Assembly (NCBI RefSeq): GCF_008831285.2
Contig: NC_045138.2
Coordinates: 2,334,143-2,398,142, forward strand
Direction: 5' to 3'
DNA: 64,000 nucleotides
Source of the DNA: Nymphaea colorata
Taxonomy: Eukaryota > Streptophyta > Magnoliopsida > Nymphaeales > Nymphaeaceae
Shown: positions 55,137 to 64,000 of the stretch, piece after piece
Layout: the number at the start of each line of letters is the position of its first letter
How positions within the stretch are numbered: the stretch's first letter is position 1
Translations under genes and position numbers: made by a program
The notes under the pieces: generated by a model
What the model was told of the DNA's origin: nothing
The model's input: the letters and a program-made list of their open reading frames with translations, nothing else
Databases searched by the model: none

Positions 55137-55718
55137 TGCACTCAAGGTCGATTTACTTGCTAGCTATGTTGGAAAGTACTTGAACCATGATCTTTCAGGA
55201 GACAAGAAAGTGCCCAAACATTTCAGAGGCAGGGACGGGAGTTGCAAGTTCGCAACAGAAGCGCCGTAGCATCCACAAAAGCTTCAGAATGGATCTAAAC
55301 ATGACTTTGATAACGAAACATTGCATATTCGTGGAGAAGGAAAATGGATACCGTATTTCGAATGACAAAAACAAAACAAAAAGGCCAAACTCATAAAGGT
55401 AGAAAATTGCTTGCTGTGATTATTAATATGAAGGCACAGCAAGACTGCAAATAAGATTGAAAGCGGGAAATGGATGAGCACCAACAACCCAATAGGAAGG
55501 GGAGACAGAGGGAGAGGCAAAGAAAATAATTTGAGAAGGATATGGCGCAGAGATCAAGCTTAAAATTTGTGTATGACCATACCTAATAAGCACTCTTCTT
55601 GAAACGAAAGAAACAGAGAAGCCAACAAGATGATCAAGCCCATTTCACAGAAACTTCACATGCACCTATCGCCCACGAATGCAGCTTTGGTCTATTCTCT
55701 ACCAGCTTCCTTGTTGGC

Positions 55719-58700
55719 TCAACTATTCCCAGAAGGATGGGCTCTTGCACCATCAGGGCCGCCCGATAGTGACAAATTCTTAGCATGTGCAACTAACGAA
55801 TGATGGTTAGCATTTTCAAGAGGATTAGTTTTCTCTCCATCTTCTCCAACCAGCTGCGGATCAGTTGACACAATTACCTCCCTTTAGCAACAGTAATCTC
55901 CACAGAAATACATGCAGAAAAAGTGGCTAAGTTTGAGAAAAAATTATTCAAGCATCATCTCATGAGGCATAGGGCACCACACACTTTTTTATGCCAAAGG
56001 AATAGCATGAAAGTGGTGTAAATCATAGCATAAAAGTAGAGCAGAGAGCCCACCTGTGATGTGATCCTGTTCTTCATAAGTAATTTCTCTCTCCGTTCAT
56101 AATAACCAAAGTCATCGAGGATGGAATCCTTGGCAGCATAATCTTTGAAAATCTTAAGCATTTCCAACCCCTGAAGAAGTTCAATCTGAAAGAGAGCCAT
56201 AGAAGGGGAATAAAACGAAAAGGTCACATTCACGAAATAAAGACTGAACACAGTTCAGCTTCTGCATTCAATGAAAGTGTTTAGTAAAAACACTTAGTAC
56301 CTCCTGTGTGTCCCTGCTATTTGTCACCTGCTTGTTTTCATTGTTTTTCAAAAGGATGTGTCGGAACTGGGAGTTGGGTATGTCTTTTATTATATGCCAT
56401 TTCACGGGGAAAAACCCATTCCACTTCCCCTGTTGCCAGAAATCCATGTTTTTCTTGAAATCTACAATTCCAATCATCTCTGCCAGGCCACAAAATTGTC
56501 CACTAGCATTTACCTGGAGAACGTGACGAAAGAACAACCAGGCATTGTTAATGTGAATTTCTCCTTCAGTATACAAGACAATAACCTCAAAGGCAGTGTC
56601 AAAGGCTTCTCTCTAGCATGTTCTCATGAAACAATTGTTTCACACCCGAAAATACACAAGCCTGTCTAATGTCTCTATCATGCCAGACATTCCACATTGA
56701 ATACCAATAGTCAATAGAAGCCAATCCTGAATTTCCTAGAAGGGAAGACAAAAAATAACTTAGAAATTTTATGAACTATAACAGTCACAGTTGTGTTTGG
56801 CACACAGGACACTAAAAAAATGCCCTTAGGTGATAATAGATCCCGACCTGGGTAATTTTACATGACTAAACATTTTAATTTCATCTTCCAAAGATGAATC
56901 ATTCATTTTGTATTTCCACTAAACTAAAAGCACTGCCCATTGCACCAACTAAAACAGATACTAGCTCCACATACATCAATTGCAGATCAACTGAAAGCAT
57001 GCTTGAACAAGATCACTTCACATTTAAGTGAGAGAGAACACATAATTTTCTCATTATTATTCCAGAATAATGAACATAATACCCATGCAATCCCATTTCG
57101 TAATGTTTGATTTAATAAATAACCTCCAAGAAGCATGAAAATGAAACAAAATTCCCATCACTGCAGTGAATACTAAAAGTTGAATTACCAGAATGTAATC
57201 TACCATAGCAAAATCCGGAGAATGATACAAGTAACAGAAAAGTTGAGAATCATACCGAGAAGAAGAGAAACACAGGACACCTAGAGCCCTTCTCACACGA
57301 TTTCTTTTCAGCATCATGAAATGCAGCATCAAGTTTCTCATTTCCACTTGGGGTACTTGCCCATACATTATATTTTATGCTTTTGTGCACATCATCCTCA
57401 TTAAAAGATTTTATGACAAAAAATAGTGCATGGTCATATTTGGTCTCGAATTCCAACAAATTATATTGGTCTCTGCGCATGGCAGGATTCAACTTATCTG
57501 AGATTTCATCTGCAAAGGGAGAACCCTTGATTTTATTAGCACGGGGTCCACGACTCTGTTCTGCCATTTTCTCAAAGGACCCATTTAGGTTAAACTTGCC
57601 ACTCGTCCTAAGGGTATCATTGCTGTGCCAACCCCGACTGTTGGGAATAAAAGTTTTGGCACCACTCTCAGCCAGCAAGCCACCTTTTCCTTGACTTGGA
57701 TAGGGCACGAAGTTTCCATGTGGCAACCGATTCCTTGGGATAAGGGCACCTTGAAAATCAGATCTTGGGATTGGCACCTATGAGAAAGATAACAACAAAG
57801 ATTCAGACTCTAACAGGACAAAACTACCACTGTTTTGATGAGCTTGAGAACAACAATTTCAAAAACTAGAAAAATGCTTCTATCAAAAACAATAGGCATC
57901 TGAAAGCTAAAATAGAGTGCACTATTTACATAAAAAAATTATTATTACGTGAACCTAACAGTAAATAAGTTCAGGTTCATGAAAATTTAGAAGGGACTAT
58001 ATTCTTTGTGAACATTACTAAAAGGAAGATGTTGAAAAAAGGCATATACTATCATATGATGAGATGGCAAATTGGCAATCAAAGCAGTATCAAAATAGTG
58101 GATAATATACTAATACCTTTCACATCAGTCTTGACTGTATCAAACTGCACAGAAGAAGATTACACACTCAAACCTCTCGCACATATGCTATCCCACATAT
58201 GTCATAATGTCAAGCCTCTTTTCCAGATAAACTATTGCACTTCAAGATCAAAACAACTGAAAAGTTTATGGCCTTTGGACAAACCTAATCAATACGCATG
58301 AGTAAAAGATCAAGTCATTCCTATCTGAACCACCATTTGTTTTCAGTCTAAACCTCAAACTAGAATAACAGGAGCATGAATCTGTTTCATTTAGCAGGTA
58401 TCTACTTATTTTGAAACCACTTTGCTTTTCTTTTTGTTATTTAGTCACAACTTACAGAGGAAGCCCATAATTCACGTGTCATGCACAAAATTTTTTCGAC
58501 TGACAATAACATGAAAATCAATTTTCTCCTTTTCCTATATTACTATCTTTATTAAGTAATCAAGCACATCAACTTCAAGGACACTTATAAAATAAGAAAA
58601 GGAGACGGAGAGGAAAAGACAGTCAAGCATAAGAAAATATAAGACACCAACAGAATCGGCATAGAAGATATGCACAATGGAAATAATAAACAGCAAATAA

Positions 58701-61119
58701 CAACGCAGAAAATTCTGCAATAAACATTACTTGACATGGAAAAACTGAAGACACTGATTCATATAGTACCTTGCTAGAGGGTTTCAGGGGCCCACTTAGG
58801 ATGGCAGGTGCAGGAACTTTAGCAGATGAAGATGATATACATGAAGAATCATGCGATGAGGGTATTGTGGAATCATTTGCATTAGGAATGATGCTTGGGT
58901 TTTTTCTATTTGAGACCTCTGAATGTTCAGATGCCTTGCCACTTAGATTTATTTTTGGATTGCCAAATCCAACAGATGTAGTCAAACCATCATCAACAAG
59001 AGGCACAGAATCCCGAGAGAAATTCTGCACACCATCTGTTCCATGACGGGTGGCAGGCGAGGAGAAAGGTTGTGAATACATTGCAGTCAAACAAAAGGGT
59101 GGCTGTGCAAAATATTGTCCACCTGGGGGCATCAACATCCCTGGGGCATATGTATCATATCCTGGAACATAGTAAACCACTGAACTTCTTGGATTGCCCT
59201 GAGAAGAAGTTCAAGGAAAGCAGTCAGAATATCAATACACACATCACATGCAACCAAAACATGGAAAACAACAAGCAGGTTACAAAACTCTGCACTGTGT
59301 AGGGAAACTCAAATAATGTAAACTAATTCCATGAGACTAGCACAAACTCAGACGCATACATGCATACAAGTGCATGTGGACACGCAAGAGCTCCAACACT
59401 CAAACATGTAGAATCTGTAGATTCAATCAATAATGACAAATTAAGCAGGCCTACCACATATAAACTAGCATCCTCCCCCAAATGGATAAAGAGAACTCAC
59501 CAAATAAGATAGGTCATGACCAGCCCCATTCGTACGATAGCCCATATTTTTCCATTCCCCAAAAGTGCCATCATAACCTGCCAACCAAAATCTGGTAACC
59601 AAACATGTTAAAGCATTGGATAACCAAAATCATCATAGTCATGCCAATAACTTACCGGGGTAATAATATTCATAGCAATTCGTTGTAGGAGAATATTTTT
59701 CTTGCTCCGCAGGCAACTCTTGAACTAAACCACTTTCTTTGGAATTGAAATTTGAAACTTCCACTTGCGCTGGCGACGTATGAGAATGATTGTGCTTTTT
59801 CCCATGAGCCTGCAAAAGGGACAAAAGAGTCCAACCAAAGTCAGTTTTTTTTCTCAGGTACAAATACGCAACTTAAAGAAAAAAAAGGAGAGGGAGAGAG
59901 AGAGAGAAAGTTAGGCATACCATGTCTACTTCAGATGGTTTAGCTGGAGACTTTGCCTTGGAATCTTTTCTTGTTTGGTAAGCAGTTGGAAACATGAGCC
60001 AACCATCAAAACAAGATTAAAATTTTGAACTAAAGATTCATTTGCTACTACTAATTGCAAGTGAGTGCAGCTAATATGAAGTTATGAACTTATACAGATT
60101 CAGGCATCCAACTAACGAGAGATGGATCCACATCAAATCAGAATGCAGGAACTCCTGTTATCCTAATGGAAGAGTGCAAATAGCTCTTCAGAGTTCAGCA
60201 ACACTAAAACAAGATATTTCTAAAACAAATAATATCTTGAGATGTTTACAAGAACAGAAGCACACAAGCTACTATTACCGGAAAGCGAACAATGAACAGG
60301 AAAAGGGATACCTTTCTCTGTTTCTATATCACCCGCCATAAAACAACACGGAGATCTGGAATGATGAGAGACAAGGGCGTAGTAAAATCACTGTTCTCCA
60401 GCTGTTAACTAACAAGCACATATCTAAATCAGACAAAAAAACAAAAACGGTTTTCTATTATTCACTAAATCAGTAGCCAGAAAACACTTGACCGAAAGGC
60501 GTATCAAGTGGTACAATCAACTAGCAGACATCAAGATTCAAACAACAATGGAAGATAATGGACAATTTCAGCAAGATTTTGCACCAGAGCACGGCAGGAC
60601 GACTGGATGGAGGGCCCTTGTGTCATGAATAATTCTTGAATCTCAACGCCAGGTGAAAAAAATTATATAGGGCAAGAACAGAAATAACCATTTGCAAGAC
60701 TTGGGAAAACACATCGAATTCTACCACAAGGACCACCGGAAAGCCAAGTACCCAAAAGGTCATATAGTTGCCGACGTTGCCTAACATTTACCACGTAGCT
60801 AACAAAACTATCACAACGCCGTGAAGGTCCCAAAATAAATACAAAGAAACATGCACGTGAAGAACGATTTTGCCACTCAAATTTCAAAGATATGAAAAAT
60901 TAATCAAAGATGAAAACAGCAAAAGTGGAAAAGGGCAAAAGCGCACATGGCAAGTTAAATACGAGACGGATTCATGCTGACAAATAAGTCGGCAAACAAA
61001 TATAAAGACGTACGATCTTAGAGATACAGTAAATTAAGGAATACAAAAGCAACCAACCTTTGACGCCGAACGGGAAAAGGATCTAAAAGTTCATCTTTTT
61101 CTTTTTCACCAAGAGCCAT
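55719..61119 (-). CDS. ECT: YTH-domain m6A reader, ECT family
   Basis: Nine coding exons (61058-61119, 59921-59969, 59656-59809, 59501-59577, 58770-59198, 57256-57777, 56301-56513, 56054-56185, 55719-55877) join in frame to 598 aa. The N-terminal half is low-complexity and Tyr/Pro/Gly-rich (YYYPGYDGTFGEW; VVYYVPGYDTYAPGM), as in ECT proteins. The YTH domain is about 370-510: KSIKYNVWASTP, PVFLFFSVNASGQF, FWQQGKWNGFFPVKWH and ENKQVTNSRDTQE. The three aromatic-cage tryptophans are W396, W457 and W462. ECTs bind N6-methyladenosine in cytoplasmic mRNA and control its stability and organ growth. The start is the first ATG of its frame (MALGEKEKDELL); an upstream coding exon cannot be excluded. The last acceptor (GGGAG|GTAATT) has a weak pyrimidine tract but is the only one that keeps the frame. 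The paralogue is not determined. Confidence 0.9.
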
Positions 61120-62645
61120 ACAAGATATTGTAAACTTAACAATGAAGGCAGAAACGGAACCAACTCCTATCAGACCAAGTAAAAGAAAACCCTCAATTGA
61201 AAAAAGCAGGCGGCTAGACGAAGTAAAATACCACTGCAATCAGGCCCTTTTCCCAACCAGAGCCAAAAGAAATAAATACAAGGGCATCTTAAATATAAAA
61301 ACAAAAATGACATATGTGTGTGTACCTCTATGTAACTCATAGTTTAAATCTTAGATATGCCTACGAAATTCACGAGTTACTCCAAACGCACATATACATG
61401 TAGAATGATCTCCGTTTCTCGAGGAAGGTCGCTCAGCGTTCCAGCACGAAGCTTTCTCAGTTCGAAGAGAAAAACTAGAACCCCAGAAACCACAATCACG
61501 GAAGAACCGAAAGGACAGGGTTTAACGAAAACGTTATTATTATGATTATCAGGATATGTGCGTAAACTAGAAGAGAAGCCACTTTCCCTCTAGGATTTAG
61601 AAGAAATGAGCATCTTTGTTAACAAAAATCTTCGCTTGTTTGGAGATGATCTGGGGGCGAAAAAAAAAAATTTGCAAAGACAGAGTCGTATCACATATCT
61701 GCGTGTTTCTCAAGCGACATCCAGGAACCAATGAGAAAAAGAAAAGCAAGAGTTTTTCTTTACAGAAAAGGCGCTTTTTCATGAAAGGTGAAAGAGAGTT
61801 TAAATAACAAAAGCCGCGCAGAATACCGCAAGGAAACAACAGCCCTCTGCGAGAGCGTCCACGAACCTCACGTTCAGACTTTCAGTAGATAGTAGATACT
61901 CTTATCAAATAAAGACTTCTTTATATATAAGAAAAAAAAGGAACAAAATCGCATTGCAAAAGCACTCCATCTGCCTCAGGCTGCCGGAAAACCGGCTTCT
62001 ACCACCGAATACTTCATATATGTTTTCTTCGGATTAAAAAAAACTTCCGCTGATTACGCGTAAGTGGGCGCATGCAAGAGAAAAAGAGAGAGAGAGAGAG
62101 AGAAAGAGAAAGAGAAAAAAAAAAAAAAAAAAAAAAAAAAGCTGTGGCAACTCGAGCTGCCGCCCAAGCGCAAGAAAAAAACTCGCAGAAAACCACCGTT
62201 GCCTGAAAAAAAAGGAAGGAAAACGAAGAAAATAAGCAAAAACAACTCCATATTTCACGGAGCCTGATTGCTTCATTAACAGAAAGGGTAAAAAAGGGTA
62301 AAAGGAAAAACATCAAGCAGCTAAGAGGTCACCGACCAGGAATCGGCTTTCGAACACGGAAAAGTAAACAAAGCGCAAACGCAAAAGAAGAAACCTAAAA
62401 ACCTCTGCTCGCCGGAAAACCTCCCGTCCTTCTTGCCGTTCCGGGACCGATTGGACGACTCGAAGCTCAAACCGTGGGAAGGAAGAAAGAAAGAGAGAGA
62501 GAGAGAGGGAGAGAGGAAGCGGGGAGGAGAAGCGGGGTTATTGACGGCCGATCAAAATCCAAGGGTCGATGATTCCGTCTTCTTCATCAGGACTCCTCTG
62601 GACCGTCGGATCAGAAGAAAAGGAAGCGGAATCGGGAGAAACGCG
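61120..62645 (-). other. 5' leader and probable leader intron of the ECT gene
   Basis: No coding exon was recognised upstream of the ECT ATG. At 62410-62645 the minus strand is GC-richer with CT-rich runs, as in a 5'UTR exon, so a leader intron of about 1.2 kb probably separates it from 61.1 kb. Splice sites are uncertain. A GA tract plus a 24-bp A run (about 62086-62141) lies inside. Confidence 0.35.
62086..62141. repeat. (GA)n with poly-A tract
   Basis: GA repeats pass into GAAA repeats and then a long uninterrupted A run. Confidence 0.9.
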
Positions 62646-63226
62646 GGGTAATAACTGAATTTCAAAATTTCATGTTCGTCAATCAGCCACGCGGAAATTC
62701 AATACCCCCATATCTTTAAGAAATTACAACATGCCATTCCCACTTTCTACCTATTTCCACTTCCAACCCAATTAATTGGATTCCACTTTGGATCCTATCC
62801 GGGATCGGATTCGGATTTGTATATAAGAAATACAAAACCGTATTTCTTCCACCGGGTCCATTCCTTAGGCCTGGCTAGGATCTAGTTCTTACCATATCCA
62901 GCTAACCAGATGTTGCTTTGTTCTCATTTGGATCCAGATATGAAAATTAGATAAAAAATACAACCATTTGAAACATTTGGGGCTGGAGGGTATGTATGGC
63001 ATCTTTGGATCTCGTATTTGAAAGCGGATCTGAAATCCATATTATGTCGCAAGCAGCAGATCTCAACAGGATCTCAAATCCACATTACATGTTAAAAACT
63101 ACAATCATGGAGAGAAATAGAATGGAAAATGAATTGAATGGAAATGAAAGGAAAGGAAAGATATGATTATAAAACTTGTTTAGATAGAAATGAAAGAAAA
63201 TGTTAAAATCATGTTTGTTTGGACTA

Positions 63227-63310
63227 CATAAAAAAAATAAAATGATAGAATTTATAATATTTTATATACATAAAAAAATGAAATGATAGAATTTATAATA
63301 TTTTATAATA
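63227..63310. repeat. Two-copy 42-bp tandem duplication
   Basis: The unit with aaatgatagaatttataata starts at 63227 and repeats at 63269 with few differences. Confidence 0.85.
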
Positions 63311-63976
63311 ATGTCCCTAACATTCAAAATGTTTAAAAAATTGAAAGGTTTCCTTTCTAGTGGAGCCTCGGTCGTGTGTTCAATGGAAAGTCCATGCTCC
63401 ATACTTTTGAGAGAGTGTCAACTGGTTGGGTTTGACCCAAACTCAACTCATACTGAACTCAAATTTGTCGAACTTTGGTCAAAAGGGGTTCTGTTTGAAC
63501 GGAACTCATGACCTCGATTTAGTACAGTTTTTGTAAAAAAAAAAGTCTGATTAATATAGATGTAGCAACAAAACTGGGTTCAACAATTTTGACAAAATTA
63601 AATCTTTTTTTTTTTTATGAACGATCTATGTCATATTATAGAAACTAGCCGCTTAAATTCATGTTGTAGCGGAGTATTGGACTATATATATTTGTATCGA
63701 AGACTTCTTTTTGTTGTTATATGTCATGTGGATGGTTAAAAATTTAAAAACTAAAAATCTTATAATGTTAAAGACACTATGAATCGTTGCCAAAAATATT
63801 ATCACTTGTTGAATCATAAGTTGTCACTAATTCTCATGTAAATGTTGTTTTTTAATAATAAATTTTTAAAATTTAGTCATCGAACAACACCCAATAACAA
63901 ATGGAACGAAGAGACATTCCCATGAACTCCCTAAAACATGAACCAAACCCAAGTCCATACAGCTAAAACCAAGAGG

Positions 63977-64000
63977 TAGGGTTGAACACGAGCCGAGTCG
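63977..64000 (+). mobile_element. MITE family 1, left end, cut by the window edge
   Basis: Reads TAGGGTTGAACACGAGCC, nearly identical to the start of the complete copy at 23922 (TAGGGTTGCACACGAGCC). The rest lies outside the window. Confidence 0.7.

Larger units (their letters stand above)
52815..55718. other. Intergenic region between CEPR2-like and ECT 3' ends
   Basis: The genes converge, so both 3'UTRs lie here. It contains a small unassigned ORF (53898-54203) and an inverted-repeat-like block (54724-55136). Otherwise AT-rich, with nothing recognisable. Confidence 0.5.
62650..64000. other. Intergenic region upstream of the ECT gene
   Basis: AT-rich, without a recognisable coding segment. 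It holds some ggatcggattcgg/gatccag words (about 62790-63080), a 42-bp tandem duplication (63227-63310) and the start of a family 1 MITE at 63977. Confidence 0.5.

Noticed and set aside
61120-61239. N-terminal extension of the first ECT coding exon
   Set aside because: No ATG in frame; hydrophobic residues unlike ECT proteins; likely leader or intron.

Overview
The window is nuclear DNA of a flowering plant. It holds six plant gene families with GT-AG introns, an AT-rich composition, a telo-box ribosomal-protein promoter, many (TA)n, (CT)n and (GA)n microsatellites, and dozens of short inverted-repeat elements. The species cannot be fixed from the sequence. Long introns, AT richness and dense small transposons would suit an early-diverging angiosperm, but that is only a guess. 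|| Layout. (1) 0.4-3.7 kb, minus: a small protein phosphatase 1 inhibitor (INH3 type), probably with a long intron in its 3'UTR. (2) 3.7-9.9 kb: intergenic, with repeats. (3) 10.26-14.39 kb, plus: a NETWORKED (NET2-type) actin-binding protein in two exons, carrying four exact-period 150-bp coding repeats. (4) 16.26-21.80 kb, minus: ribosomal protein L3 in five exons (389 aa), with a complete 777-bp hAT-like element in intron 2. (5) 22-24.7 kb: intergenic, with a 333-bp MITE bounded by a perfect 8-bp duplication. (6) 24.76-28.93 kb, minus: a BAM3-type CLE-peptide receptor kinase in two exons (969 aa). (7) 29.2-48.3 kb: about 19 kb without a recognisable gene, made of MITEs, a SINE-like element, tandem duplications and long TA tracts. 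(8) 49.56-52.81 kb, plus: a CEPR2-type receptor kinase in two exons (954 aa) whose catalytic-loop HRD reads HGD. (9) 52.8-55.7 kb: intergenic. (10) 55.72-61.12 kb, minus: a YTH-domain m6A reader of the ECT family in nine coding exons (598 aa), with its 5' leader reaching about 62.6 kb. (11) 62.7-64 kb: intergenic, ending inside another MITE. || The genes do not form a pathway. BAM3-like and CEPR2-like are both subfamily XI LRR receptor kinases for small peptides, divergently oriented and about 20 kb apart, and share one phase-1 intron at the same place in the activation segment. The other genes are housekeeping or cell-biological: translation (RPL3), PP1 regulation (INH3), actin-membrane contacts (NET2) and mRNA m6A reading (ECT). 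No wholly new multi-gene system was found. The best leads are the HGD kinase, the repeat expansion in the NET2 protein, and several transposon families that can be bounded to the base by their target-site duplications. All exon joins come from reading frame, splice dinucleotides and family knowledge; no transcript data were available.
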